A program made the position numbers and the translations under genes. Below, piece after piece: positions 1-9,479 of a stretch of 64,000 nt of DNA (positions are counted from its first letter, which is position 1; each line of letters opens with the position of its first letter). The DNA is from a bacterium (GTDB taxonomy: Bacteria > Bacillota > Bacilli > Lactobacillales > Streptococcaceae). The notes under the pieces were generated by a model. It did not search any database, was not told where the DNA came from, and saw only the letters and a list, made by a program, of their open reading frames with translations. The DNA is taken from the NCBI GenBank assembly GCA_905221065.1, contig CAJNBS010000001.1, positions 267,009-331,008 of the forward strand, given 5' to 3'.

Positions 1-958
<958 letters not shown>

Positions 959-960
<2 letters not shown>

Positions 961-983
961 AAAGCAGGAAATAACTGCTTTTT
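959..983 (+). terminator. Hairpin at rmlB stop, terminator or attenuator
   Basis: A 9-bp perfect stem (AAAAAGCAG at 959-967 with CTGCTTTTT at 975-983) and a 7-base loop begin inside the rmlB stop codon and end in a T-run. It would end or reduce transcription before rmlD, which starts 43 bases on. Confidence 0.6.
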
Positions 984-1025
984 ATTGCTATAGTGGAAAG
1001 AGTTACAGATTAGAAAGGTGTAGAG

Positions 1026-1889
1026 ATGATTTTAATTACAGGAGCAAAAGGTCAATTAGGAACTGAACTTCGCTATTTATTGGATGAGAGTAATGAAGAA
1101 TACGTGGCAGTTGATGTGGCTGAGATGGACATTACCAATGCAGAAATGGTTGAGAAAGTTTTTGAAGAAGTGAAACCAACTTTAGTCTACCACTGTGCAG
1201 CCTACACCGCTGTTGATGCAGCAGAGGATGAAGGGAAAGAATTGGACTTTGCCATCAATGTTACGGGGACAGAAAATGTCGCAAAAGCATCTAAAAAGCA
1301 TGGTGCAACTCTAGTTTATATTTCTACCGACTATGTCTTTGATGGTAAGAAACCAGTTGGACAAGAGTGGGAAGTTGATGACCGACCAGATCCACAGACA
1401 GAGTATGGACGTACAAAGCGCATAGGAGAAGAGTTAGTCGAGAAGTATGTGTCTAATTTCTATATTATCCGTACGGCCTGGGTATTTGGAAATTATGGTA
1501 AAAACTTTGTTTTTACCATGCAAAATCTTGCGAAAACTCATAAGACATTAACAGTTGTAAATGACCAGCACGGTCGTCCGACTTGGACTCGTACCTTGGC
1601 TGAGTTCATGACCTACCTAGCTGAAAATCGTAAGGAATTTGGTTATTATCATTTGTCAAATGATGCGACAGAAGACACAACTTGGTATGATTTTGCAGTT
1701 GAAATTTTGAAAGATACAGATGTGGAAATTAAACCAGTAGATTCCAGTCAATTTCCAGCAAAAGCTAAACGTCCTCTAAACTCAACGATGAGCCTGGCTA
1801 AAGCTAAAGATACTGGATTTGTTATTCCAACTTGGCAAGATGCCTTGAAAGAATTTTATAAACAAGAAGTAAAAAGTGATATTAACTAA
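1026..1889 (+). CDS. rmlD: dTDP-4-dehydrorhamnose reductase
   Basis: Last step of dTDP-L-rhamnose synthesis, reducing dTDP-4-keto-L-rhamnose with NAD(P)H in the cytoplasm. The 287-residue protein has the N-terminal GAKGQLGTEL nucleotide-binding loop at residues 6-15, the YISTDYVFDG strand and the YGRTK catalytic YxxxK, all typical of RmlD. The start codon follows a GAAAGGTG ribosome site. It is the last sugar gene before aliA, matching the right boundary of pneumococcal-type cps loci (known arrangement). Its length is normal and no damage is seen. Confidence 0.96.
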   Translation: MILITGAKGQLGTELRYLLDESNEEYVAVDVAEMDITNAEMVEKVFEEVKPTLVYHCAAYTAVDAAEDEGKELDFAINVTGTENVAKASKKHGATLVYISTDYVFDGKKPVGQEWEVDDRPDPQTEYGRTKRIGEELVEKYVSNFYIIRTAWVFGNYGKNFVFTMQNLAKTHKTLTVVNDQHGRPTWTRTLAEFMTYLAENRKEFGYYHLSNDATEDTTWYDFAVEILKDTDVEIKPVDSSQFPAKAKRPLNSTMSLAKAKDTGFVIPTWQDALKEFYKQEVKSDIN

Positions 1890-2023
1890 TTTGAAGCCTA
1901 GTCGATAATGAACTCCCTAGGAAAATAATAGATATAATATTCTCATGACGACAGCTTTGCAATGTGTAAGAAATGAGTTAGATTAAACAAATCAAACTGC
2001 TTACGGAAATATGATTGATCATT

Positions 2024-2054
2024 CCTTGACTACCTAATGTAGTTGAGGTTTTTT
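2024..2054 (+). terminator. Terminator after the capsule-type locus
   Basis: A 10-bp stem (2024-2033 with 2039-2048, two G-U pairs) and a 5-base loop are followed by six T. It closes the rml transcript about 130 bases after the rmlD stop. Confidence 0.75.
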
Positions 2055-2102
2055 GATATTATTCATATTTTTACAACCTTATTGTTTAAAAAATAATTTT
2101 CA

Positions 2103-2117
2103 AAAATTCTGAAAATT
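2103..2117 (+). promoter_or_regulatory. CodY-box candidate before aliA
   Basis: AAAATTCTGAAAATT matches 13 of 15 positions of the CodY consensus AATTTTCWGAAAATT and ends 3 bases before the -35 of the aliA promoter. An overlapping second match (12 of 15) lies just upstream. Repression by CodY under amino-acid excess would suit an oligopeptide-binding lipoprotein. This is a motif match, not proof. Confidence 0.5.
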
Positions 2118-2120
2118 GTA

Positions 2121-2149
2121 TTGCCAGGACTTGAAAAAGGGTCTATAAT
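2121..2149 (+). promoter_or_regulatory. aliA promoter
   Basis: TTGCCA (2121-2126), a 17-base spacer and TATAAT (2144-2149). It lies downstream of every in-frame start before 2175 except those inside the promoter itself, which supports translation from 2175. Confidence 0.8.
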
Positions 2150-2174
2150 GAATAAAAAAACAAAGGAGAAGACT

Positions 2175-4154
2175 ATGAAAACAAGAAAAGTATTGGCTCT
2201 TGCGGGAGTGACTTTATTAGCAGCGGGTGTTTTAGCTGCTTGTTCTGGGGGCTCAGGCGCTAAAGGTGAGCAGACCTTTGCCTTTACCTATGAAACCCAC
2301 CCAGATAATCTCAACTACTTAACAACTGGTAAGGCAGCAACTGCTGACATTACTAGTAATGTGATTGATGGATTGCTTGAAAATGATAAATACGGGAACC
2401 TTATTCCCTCAATGGCAGAGGACTGGTCAGTTTCTAAGGATGGCTTGACCTACACTTATAAGATTCGTCAGGACGCCAAGTGGTACACATCTGAGGGGGA
2501 AGAGTATGCTCCTGTAAAGGCTCAGGACTTTGTGACAGGTCTTAAATATGCGACAGATAAGAAATCAGAAGCCCTTTACTTGGTACAAGATTCAATTAAA
2601 GGTTTGGACGCATATGCTAAAGGGGAAAATAAAGATTTCTCTCAAGTTGGGATTAAAGCCCTTGATGATCAAACAGTCCAATACACTTTGAACAAACCTG
2701 AAAGTTTTTGGAATTCTAAAACAACTATGGGTGTACTTGCGCCAGTCAATGAAGAGTTTTTGAATTCAAAAGGGGATGATTTTGCCAAAGCTACGGATCC
2801 AAGTAGTATCTTGTACAATGGTCCTTATTTGTTGAAATCTATTGTAACTAAATCTGCTGTTGAATTTGCGAAAAATCCTAACTACTGGGATAAGGACAAT
2901 GTCCATATTGACAAAGTTAAATTGTCATTCTGGGATGGTCAAGATACTAGTAAACCTGCAGAAAACTTTAAAGACGGTAGCCTTTCAGCAGCTCGTCTCT
3001 ATCCAACAAGTGCAAGTTTCGCAGAGCTTGAGAAAGAGATGAAGGACAATATTGTCTATACGCAACAAGACTCTACAACTTATGTAGTGGGGACAAACAT
3101 CGACCGTCAGTCCTATAAATATACTTCTAAGACTAGTGAAGAACAAAAGACATCTACTAAAAAGGCTCTCTTAAACAAGGATTTCCGTCAGGCTATTGCC
3201 TTTGGATTTGACCGTACAGCCTATGCTTCTCAGTTGAATGGACAAACTGGAGCAAGCAAAATCTTACGTAATATCTTTGTTCCACCAACATTTGTTCAAG
3301 CAGATGGTAAAAACTTTGGCGACATGGTCAAAGAAAAATTGGTGACTTACGGGGATGAATGGAAGGATGTCAATCTTGCTGATGCACAAGATGGTCTTTA
3401 CAATCCAGAGAAAGCCAAAGCTGAATTTGCTAAAGCCAAATCAGCCCTACAAGCTGAGGGAGTACAATTCCCAATTCACTTAGATATGCCTGTTGACCAA
3501 ACAGCAACTACAAAAGTTCAGCGCGTCCAATCTATGAAACAATCCTTGGAAGCAACTTTAGGAACTGATAATGTCATTATTGATATCCAACAATTGCAAA
3601 AAGATGAAGTGCTTAATGTAACTTTATTTGCAGAAACAGCTGCTGGCGAAGATTGGGATATCTCAGATAACGTTGGTTGGTCTCCAGACTTCTCAGCCCC
3701 ATCAACTTATCTTGATATCATCAAGCCTTCTGTAGGAGAAAATACAAGAACTTACCTAGGATTTGATTCAGGAAAAGACAATGAGGCGGCTAAGAAGGTT
3801 GGTCTCAATGATTATGATAAAATGGTCAATGAAGCAGGGGAAGAAACTACAGATGTTACAAAACGTTATAACAAGTATGCCGAAGCTCAAGCTTGGTTGA
3901 CAGATAGTGCCCTAGTCATTCCAACGACATCTCGTACAGGGCGTCCAATCTTGTCTAAGATGGTACCATTTACGATACCGTTTGCACTAGCAGGAAACAA
4001 GGGGACAAGCGAACCGCTCCGATACAAATACTTGGAACTTCAAGACAAGGCAGTTACTGTGGATGAATACCAAAAGGCTCAAGATAAATGGATGAAAGAA
4101 AAAGAAGAATCCAATAAAAAAGCGCAAGAAGACCTTGCAAAACATGTCAAATAA
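2175..4154 (+). CDS. aliA: Oligopeptide ABC transporter substrate-binding lipoprotein AliA
   Basis: Extracellular peptide-binding lipoprotein that delivers oligopeptides to the Ami permease. The 659-residue protein has a lipoprotein signal ending in the lipobox LAAC at about residues 20-23, then an SBP_bac_5 fold with the family word LLENDKYGNLIPSMAEDW. The start was set at 2175 because AAAGGAGAAG sits just before it and the promoter occupies 2121-2149. The C-terminal stretch is Lys/Glu rich (KWMKEKEESNKKAQED). It flanks the rml genes as aliA flanks cps in pneumococcus (known). AliB or AmiA are the alternatives, but sequence memory and position favour AliA. Confidence 0.93.
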   Translation: MKTRKVLALAGVTLLAAGVLAACSGGSGAKGEQTFAFTYETHPDNLNYLTTGKAATADITSNVIDGLLENDKYGNLIPSMAEDWSVSKDGLTYTYKIRQDAKWYTSEGEEYAPVKAQDFVTGLKYATDKKSEALYLVQDSIKGLDAYAKGENKDFSQVGIKALDDQTVQYTLNKPESFWNSKTTMGVLAPVNEEFLNSKGDDFAKATDPSSILYNGPYLLKSIVTKSAVEFAKNPNYWDKDNVHIDKVKLSFWDGQDTSKPAENFKDGSLSAARLYPTSASFAELEKEMKDNIVYTQQDSTTYVVGTNIDRQSYKYTSKTSEEQKTSTKKALLNKDFRQAIAFGFDRTAYASQLNGQTGASKILRNIFVPPTFVQADGKNFGDMVKEKLVTYGDEWKDVNLADAQDGLYNPEKAKAEFAKAKSALQAEGVQFPIHLDMPVDQTATTKVQRVQSMKQSLEATLGTDNVIIDIQQLQKDEVLNVTLFAETAAGEDWDISDNVGWSPDFSAPSTYLDIIKPSVGENTRTYLGFDSGKDNEAAKKVGLNDYDKMVNEAGEETTDVTKRYNKYAEAQAWLTDSALVIPTTSRTGRPILSKMVPFTIPFALAGNKGTSEPLRYKYLELQDKAVTVDEYQKAQDKWMKEKEESNKKAQEDLAKHVK

Positions 4155-4161
4155 AGCTAAG

Positions 4162-4187
4162 GGAGTTGGTTTGTAGCCGACTCCTTT
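4162..4187 (+). terminator. aliA terminator
   Basis: An 8-bp stem GGAGTTGG/CCGACTCC with one G-U pair and a 7-base loop, followed by a short T-run. Confidence 0.65.
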
Positions 4188-4190
4188 ATA

Positions 4191-4303
4191 ATTCTTCGAA
4201 AATCTCTTCAAACCACGTCAGCTTCCAGCTGCAACCTCAAAACACTGTTTTGAGCAACCTGCGGCTAACTTTCCTAGTTTGCTTTTTGGTTTTCATTGAG
4301 TAT
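4191..4303 (+). repeat. BOX element, A-(partial B)-C form
   Basis: It shares its ends with the two other BOX copies here: a left end related to CTCTTCGAAAATC and a right end TTTTCATTGAGTAT. The middle differs: the CGTCAGCGTCGCC core of boxA is cut short, and a boxB-like hairpin word (CTCAAAACA..TGTTTTGAG) is inserted before the boxC part (AACCTGCGGCTA). It directly abuts the IS630-type element. Confidence 0.75.
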
Positions 4304-5204
4304 TATAGTGAACTGAACCAAAAATAGTACATGATGTGGTATAATATTCTTATGGCATATTCAATAGATTTTCGTAAAAAAGTTCTCGCTTATTGTGAGC
4401 GAACAGGTAGTATAACAGAAGCATCACACCTTTTCCAAATTTCACGTAATACTATTTATGGCTGGTTAAAGCTAAAAGAGAAAACAGGAGAGCTAAACCA
4501 TCAAGTAAAAGGAACAAAACCAAGAAAAGTTGATAGAGATAGACTCAAAAACTATCTTACTGACAATCCAGACGCTTATTTGACTGAGATAGCTACTGAA
4601 TTCGGATGTCACCCAACTACCATTCACTATGCTCTTAAAGCTATGGGGTACACTCGAAAAAAAAGAACCACACCTACTATGAACAAGACCCAGAAAAAGT
4701 AGCCTTATTTCTTAAAAAATTTAATAGTTTAAAGCATTTAGCACCTGTTTATATTGATGAAACAGGATTCGATACTTATTTTCATCGAGAATATGGTCGC
4801 TCTTTAAAAGGTCAGTTAATAAGAGGTAAAGTGTCTGGAAGAAGATATCAGAGGATTTCTTTGGTTGCAGGGTTAACAAATGGTGAGTTAATTGCTCCAA
4901 TGACTTACGAAGAAACAATGACGAGCAACTTTTTTGAAGCTTGGTTTCAGAAGTTTCTCTTACCAACCTTAAACAAACCATCAGTTATTATTATGGATAA
5001 TGCAAGATTCCATAGAATGGGTAAGCTAGAACTCTTATGTGAAGAGTTTGGGCATAAACTTTTACCACTTCCTCCCTACTCACCTGAGTACAATCCTATT
5101 GAGAAAACATGGGCTCATATCAAAAAGCACCTCAAAAAGGTATTACCGAGTTGTAGTACTTTTTTCGAGGCTCTTTTGTCTTGTTCTTGTTTCAATTGAC
5201 TATA
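4304..5204 (+). mobile_element. IS630-family insertion sequence, apparently complete
   Basis: About 900 bp bounded by imperfect inverted repeats: TATAGTGAACTGAA at the left, and the right end reads TATAGTCAATTGAA on the other strand. Both ends carry TA, the usual IS630 target. One transposase gene fills it, read through a -1 frameshift site. Size and content fit IS630-Spn1 as known in pneumococcus. The left end sits exactly at the end of the BOX element, so it probably inserted at the BOX terminal TA. Confidence 0.85.
4352..5199 (+). CDS. IS630-type transposase, two frames joined by -1 frameshift
   Basis: The first frame (4352-4702) starts MAYSIDFRKKVLAY and holds a helix-turn-helix (ISRNTIYGWLK) and a second DNA-binding helix (PTTIHYALKAM). 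At 4657-4664 there is an A8 tract read CGA AAA AAA AGA; slipping back one base gives KKNHTYYEQDPEKVALFLKK and runs into the second frame, which ends at 5199. The catalytic triad is intact: the Asp of VYIDETGF, the Asp of IIMDNARFH and the Glu of YNPIEKTW. The product would be about 282 residues. Programmed frameshifting on A-runs is common in this family, so this reads as functional rather than broken. Confidence 0.85.
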
Positions 5205-5213
5205 GTTATCTTG

Positions 5214-5254
5214 TAAAAAAATCCTGAGAATTTCTAACTCTCAGGATTTTTTTT
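5214..5254. terminator. Two-way terminator between IS and pbp1a
   Basis: A perfect stem AATCCTGAGA/TCTCAGGATT has A-runs on the left and T-runs on the right, so it works in both directions. It closes pbp1a on the minus strand and overlaps its stop codon. Confidence 0.8.
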
Positions 5255-7409
5255 ACTGTTGTGGTTGTTGTTGAAATTGAGGAGTTTGTGGTGCTTGTTG
5301 TATAGGCTGTCCTTGATTTGGATCAGTTACTGGAGCACTGTTGGGTTGTTGTCCTACTGTGGTGTTTGCCTGTGTAGTTGAACTTTCAGCTGTTGTAGAG
5401 GGGTTCTCTACTGCCTGTGTTTGTTGGGTAGAAGGTGTAGTCCAAGCATTCTTGGCACCGTTCAAAAAGACGAATTCACCACTTCTGTAGACTCCTTCAG
5501 GCATTGTCCAATCTCCAGGATGGTCGTTTTGAGAGAGGGAAGTCATCATCGCACGATAGACTTTGGCAGCAACTGTGAGACCATCACCTACAAGTGGTGT
5601 GAGACGATTGGTGTAGCCTGTCCATACAGCCATTGAATACTTACGTGTATAACCTACAAACATTTCATCAGGTGCTACAAACTGAGTCGTCTTGATATAG
5701 TTTTCGATTTCTTCATCTGTATAGTTCGAGGTACCTGTTTTACCAGCTTGAGGAAGCCAAGGTAGGTAGGCACCGCGACCAGTTCCGTAAGTCAAGACTG
5801 TTTTCATCATCTCTGTCATCATGTAAGCAGTCGTTTCTTTCATGGCTCTTGTGCCAGGGTCAGAAAATTCTTTTTCGCTACCATCGCTAAAGACAACCTT
5901 ATTGATGTACATCGGTTTGTGGTAAATACCGCCATTTGCGAATGCGGCATAGGCAGTGGCCATTTTTTCACTACTTGCCCCGTATTGTTTACTAGATTCG
6001 GTAGTATTACTTGAAATAGCATTTGAGTAGTGAATACTTGGATAGTCGATTCCCAAACCGTTCAGGAAACTTTTGGCTCTATCTAAACCAACCTTGTTTA
6101 GTGTCTCAACGGCAGGTACGTTACGAGATTGTTGAAGGGCATATTGCAGAGTAATATTACCGAAATATGCTCGATCCCAGTTGTAGACAGGTGTGCTTGT
6201 TCCCGGATAGTTATAAGGAATATCATTAACCATAGTTGCAGTGGAATCATAAACACCGTATTCTATGGCAGGTGCATAATCGGTGATTGGTTTCATTGTT
6301 GAACCCCAGTCACGATTGGTTTCCACAGCTTGGTTGGTACCAAATGAAACGTTACTTGCTTGGTGACGAGCTCCAAGTTGGGCGATGACTTTACCATTTG
6401 AAACATCTACGACCGTGGATGCGACTTGCAAATCATCGTCAGGGTAAGAGACGTATTGATCGGAGTTGTAGATATCCCACAGATGTTTTTGAGCTTCTTG
6501 GTCTACATTTGTGTAAACATCCATCCCAGTAGTTAGAAGGTTATAGCCAGTTTCTTGTTCTACTTGGTCGATAACCTCTTTGAGATAATTGTCCATATAT
6601 GCTGGATAGCTATTGACCGATTTCAAACTTTGGAGTCCATCAGTAATAGGGGTATTAATAGCCTTCTCATACTGTTCGGCAGAAATGTAGCCTTGACCTT
6701 TCATCTCTGAAAGTACCAAGTTACGACGGTCAAGGGCAGCTTCTGGATGAGAATAGGGATCGTATTGATTCGGAGCCTGTGGCATTCCTGCTAGTAGGGC
6801 AAGTTGAGGTAGTGATAGTTCTCTCAAATCTTTGCCATAATAGTTTTGGGCAGCCGTCTGCATTCCATAGTTTCCGTTAGACATGTAAACTTTATTCACA
6901 TAGTAGGTCATAATTTCTTGTTTTGTGGCTTTTTGTTCTAATTGAACAGCCAACCAAGCTTCCTGGGCTTTACGTGAAATAGTCTGATCAGAAGTGGAAG
7001 TTGAGAAATAGGTCAACTTAATTAATTGTTGGGTAAGGGTTGATCCTCCCTGGAGGGAGTTGTTTTGTAAGTTACGTAAAAAAGCTCCTATAATTCGGAT
7101 GGTATCGACACCGCGATGATCGAAAAAACGATGGTCTTCGATCGATACGATAGCCTTGACCAAATCAGTAGGAATTTCGTTGGCCTGAGCGTTTACTCGG
7201 CGTTCAGAGCCCAGATCGGCAATCAGTTCGTTTTTACTATCGAAAATCTTACTAGACGTGGTTGCGACTAATTTGCTCTCAGATAGGGCTGGGGCTTTGC
7301 TGACGTAATAGAGAAATATGCCTCCTCCCAGCATAACTGCTGTGATAAATAAAGTTAAGAAGCAGATACTCACATACTTAGCTATTCGCAGGATAGTTTG
7401 TTTGTTCAT
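5253..7409 (-). CDS. pbp1a: Penicillin-binding protein 1A, class A
   Basis: Bifunctional peptidoglycan glycosyltransferase and transpeptidase (718 residues). It has a cytoplasmic tail, one membrane helix at about 12-36, a GT51 domain with [10 protein letters not shown] (Glu91), and a transpeptidase domain with STMK (Ser370), SRN (428-430) and KTG (557-559). Numbering equals the pneumococcal protein as I remember it. At 574-577 the sequence is TTQF where penicillin-susceptible R6 has TSQF; Thr371 and Pro432 are unchanged, so this is not the classic resistant mosaic. A Gln/Pro/Ser/Thr-rich tail follows residue 660. Its start overlaps the recU end by 4 bases, so both are made from one transcript. 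Confidence 0.97.
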   Translation of the reverse strand: MNKQTILRIAKYVSICFLTLFITAVMLGGGIFLYYVSKAPALSESKLVATTSSKIFDSKNELIADLGSERRVNAQANEIPTDLVKAIVSIEDHRFFDHRGVDTIRIIGAFLRNLQNNSLQGGSTLTQQLIKLTYFSTSTSDQTISRKAQEAWLAVQLEQKATKQEIMTYYVNKVYMSNGNYGMQTAAQNYYGKDLRELSLPQLALLAGMPQAPNQYDPYSHPEAALDRRNLVLSEMKGQGYISAEQYEKAINTPITDGLQSLKSVNSYPAYMDNYLKEVIDQVEQETGYNLLTTGMDVYTNVDQEAQKHLWDIYNSDQYVSYPDDDLQVASTVVDVSNGKVIAQLGARHQASNVSFGTNQAVETNRDWGSTMKPITDYAPAIEYGVYDSTATMVNDIPYNYPGTSTPVYNWDRAYFGNITLQYALQQSRNVPAVETLNKVGLDRAKSFLNGLGIDYPSIHYSNAISSNTTESSKQYGASSEKMATAYAAFANGGIYHKPMYINKVVFSDGSEKEFSDPGTRAMKETTAYMMTEMMKTVLTYGTGRGAYLPWLPQAGKTGTSNYTDEEIENYIKTTQFVAPDEMFVGYTRKYSMAVWTGYTNRLTPLVGDGLTVAAKVYRAMMTSLSQNDHPGDWTMPEGVYRSGEFVFLNGAKNAWTTPSTQQTQAVENPSTTAESSTTQANTTVGQQPNSAPVTDPNQGQPIQQAPQTPQFQQQPQQ

Positions 7410-8002
7410 CTTGTTTTACCACCTAATAAATGTTCTTTGATAACATTGAGATAGGGAATTTGAGGGAAGGCACCAGCCTTGATTTCATATCCATATTCTC
7501 GAATATATCCAAGTGGCATTGATTTTTGTCCCTTATCTTGATGATAGAAGCGAATCAAATCGAATGCCGGCAATAAGTAGGTTTCTTGCAGAGAAGAAAA
7601 GTGAAGAAGGACAAAGCAGATTCCTTGTTGGGCAAGGACTTGTTCCATATGCTGAATCTGATGTGGATGGAAATTTTTCATCGGAATCGCACGTTTTTGT
7701 TTTGTTTCCTTGGCTTCAAAGTCGATGTAATATCCCTTATAAACGCCAGAATAGTCTGTCGTTGAAGCTTGTCGAAAATAGGCTTCAACAATCTTGGCAC
7801 GACTTCGTTGTGGATAGTCCACTCGTACGATTTGAATAGGAGTTGGTTTCTTGTGTATAACAGCCAAGCCCTGAGACAAATAGTAGTCGTTGGTAGCATT
7901 AATCATCTTTTCAAAAGACATTCCTCGATTTGCGAAATTTTTGGGTTGAGAAAGAGATGTTTGTCTTTTTTGTGATGAAATTTTATGAGGATAGTTGACC
8001 AT
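7406..8002 (-). CDS. recU: Holliday junction resolvase RecU
   Basis: Cuts four-way DNA junctions in recombination and chromosome segregation. The 198-residue protein begins MVNYPHKI and carries the [11 protein letters not shown] start of the nuclease fold and a PD-(D/E)xK-type core ([20 protein letters not shown]). The ribosome site AAGGAGAATT immediately precedes the ATG. The recU-pbp1a pair is conserved across Firmicutes, which supports the call. Length is normal. Confidence 0.95.
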   Translation of the reverse strand: MVNYPHKISSQKRQTSLSQPKNFANRGMSFEKMINATNDYYLSQGLAVIHKKPTPIQIVRVDYPQRSRAKIVEAYFRQASTTDYSGVYKGYYIDFEAKETKQKRAIPMKNFHPHQIQHMEQVLAQQGICFVLLHFSSLQETYLLPAFDLIRFYHQDKGQKSMPLGYIREYGYEIKAGAFPQIPYLNVIKEHLLGGKTR

Positions 8003-8034
8003 AATTCTCCTTATTGGTACAATAACATCACTCT

Positions 8035-8043
8035 ATTATATCA
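8035..8043 (-). promoter_or_regulatory. Extended -10 promoter for recU-pbp1a
   Basis: On the minus strand the sequence reads TGATATAAT, an extended -10, about 33 bases before the recU start. No good -35 is visible, as expected for an extended -10 promoter. Confidence 0.6.
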
Positions 8044-8068
8044 TAAATTTGCACAGAAAGGGTTAAAA

Positions 8069-8596
8069 ATGACTACAGCTTTGGTTTTAGGCTATTCTGC
8101 TTTTGATTTGGGTTTGTTTTCTGACAAGGATCCTCGTCTTAAATTGATTAAAAAAGCGATACGTAGGGATTTAGAGGCTATGGCAACAGATGGGGTGACT
8201 TGGCTTGTATTTACAGGGACTTTGGGCTTTGAATATTGGGTTTTAGAGGTTGCTCAGGAGATGAAGACAGAGTACGATTTCCAGTTGGCCACCATTTTTG
8301 CTTTTGAAACTCATGGGGAAAATTGGAATGAAGGCAATCAGATGAAACTGAGTCGCTTTAAGCAGGTAGATTTTGTCAAATATGCCTATCCTCGCTATGA
8401 ACACAAGGGGCAGTTAAGAGATTACCAGCAGTTTTTACTGGAAAATACGAACAGTTCCTATCTTTTTTATGATGAAGAAAATGAAACGAAACTAGCTTAT
8501 TTTTACCAAAAGATGAAAAATCAAGAGGACTATTTTATAAAGAGATTAACATTTGATCAGCTAAATGAACTTGCTGAAAATTTTTCCGAAAATTGA
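8069..8596 (+). CDS. ypsA: YpsA-like protein, DUF1273/UPF0398 (SLOG fold)
   Basis: A 175-residue protein starting [17 protein letters not shown], with the [17 protein letters not shown] segment of the DUF1273 family, which has a nucleotide-binding SLOG-type fold. In Bacillus subtilis YpsA influences cell division; its exact role here is not known. An upstream in-frame ATG at 7985 lies inside the recU promoter region, so 8069 with the GAAAGGG ribosome site is preferred. It sits between recU (divergent) and gpsB, the same neighbourhood as ypsA-ypsB in Bacillus. Confidence 0.82.
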   Translation: MTTALVLGYSAFDLGLFSDKDPRLKLIKKAIRRDLEAMATDGVTWLVFTGTLGFEYWVLEVAQEMKTEYDFQLATIFAFETHGENWNEGNQMKLSRFKQVDFVKYAYPRYEHKGQLRDYQQFLLENTNSSYLFYDEENETKLAYFYQKMKNQEDYFIKRLTFDQLNELAENFSEN

Positions 8597-8606
8597 AGCT
8601 TTGACC

Positions 8607-8636
8607 TTGATTTTTGTTTGCCTTTTTTTATATAAT
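8607..8636 (+). promoter_or_regulatory. gpsB promoter
   Basis: TTGATT (8607-8612), an 18-base spacer and TATAAT (8631-8636), 30 bases before the gpsB start. Confidence 0.65.
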
Positions 8637-8665
8637 AATACTAGCAACCGAGAATGGAGAGAGAC

Positions 8666-8995
8666 ATGGCAAGTATTATTTTTTCAGCGAAAGATATTTT
8701 TGAACAAGAGTTTGGACGTGAAGTCCGAGGGTATAGCAAGGTAGAAGTTGATGAGTTTTTAGACGATGTCATTAAGGATTATGAAACCTATGCTGCCTTG
8801 GTCAAGTCACTTCGTCAGGAAATTGCGGATTTGAAGGAAGAACTAGCTCGTAAACCGAAACCTTCACCAGTTCAAGCAGAGCCTATTGAAGCGGCAACTA
8901 CAAGTTCTATGACGAATTTTGATATTTTGAAACGCCTGAATCGTCTTGAAAAAGAAGTGTTTGGTAAACAAATTTTAGATAACTCAGATTTCTAA
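8666..8995 (+). CDS. gpsB: Cell division protein GpsB
   Basis: A small coiled-coil division protein (109 residues) of the DivIVA superfamily that couples septal and peripheral wall synthesis and helps StkP signalling in pneumococcus. It starts [23 protein letters not shown], the DivIVA/GpsB membrane-binding motif, with a coiled coil at about 35-70, a Pro-rich linker ([11 protein letters not shown]) and a C-terminal trimerising helix ([19 protein letters not shown]). Start 8666 is chosen over the frame's 8654 codon because it gives the family length and follows TGGAGAGAG. rnpB starts only about 14 bases downstream. Confidence 0.95.
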   Translation: MASIIFSAKDIFEQEFGREVRGYSKVEVDEFLDDVIKDYETYAALVKSLRQEIADLKEELARKPKPSPVQAEPIEAATTSSMTNFDILKRLNRLEKEVFGKQILDNSDF

Positions 8996-9008
8996 GTAGT
9001 TATTTGAG

Positions 9009-9405
9009 ATGTGCAATTTTTGGATAATCGCGTGAGGAGAATTTCTTCTCATGAGGAAAGTCCATGCTAGCACAGGCTGTGATGCCTGTAGTGTTTGTGC
9101 TAGGCGAAACCATAAGCCTAGGGACGAGAAATCGTTACGGCAGTTGAAATGGCTAAGTCCTTGGATAGGCCAGAGTAGGCTTGAAAGTGCCACAGTGACG
9201 GAGTCTTTCTGGAAACGGAGAGAGTGGAACGCGGTAAACCCCTCAAGCTAGCAACCCAAATTTTGGTCGGGGCATGGAGTACGCGGAAACGAACGTAGTA
9301 TTCTGACTGCTATCAGCTAGAGCTGTTAGTGGTAGACAGATGATTATCGAAGGAAGTGGTCCTAGTCACTTCTGGAACAAAACATGGCTTATAGAAAATT
9401 GCATA
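9009..9405 (+). ncRNA. rnpB: RNase P RNA, type B
   Basis: The catalytic RNA that trims tRNA 5' ends. The two ends pair as helix P1 (ATGTGCAATTTT with AAAATTGCATAT). The conserved core words are present: GAGGAAAGTCCATGCTAGC near the 5' end, AGGGACGAGAAATCG, GGTAAACCCCTC and the 3' ACAGATGATTATCGAAGG. The layout without a P6/P17 pair fits the Bacillus-type (B) molecule. It starts directly after gpsB, so its promoter should lie inside gpsB or it is co-transcribed. Confidence 0.95.
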
Positions 9406-9411
9406 TAGGTT

Positions 9412-9442
9412 GGGGCTGAGAAATTTTCTCAACCTCATTTTT
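9412..9442 (+). terminator. rnpB terminator
   Basis: GGCTGAGAAA pairs with TTTCTCAACC (one C-A mismatch) and is followed by CATTTTTT. Confidence 0.6.
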
Positions 9443-9479
9443 TAAAGTGGACATATAGAAAGGTCTTACAAGACTGAAA

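Noticed and set aside
2121..2174. Longer AliA start at 2121
   Set aside because: This segment contains the promoter; the lipoprotein signal and AAAGGAGAAG support 2175.
4721..4981. 86-residue frame on the minus strand inside the IS
   Set aside because: Shadow of the transposase; catalytic residues are in the plus-strand frame.
9051..9251. 66-residue frame in the gpsB-rlmL-like gap
   Set aside because: It lies within RNase P RNA.
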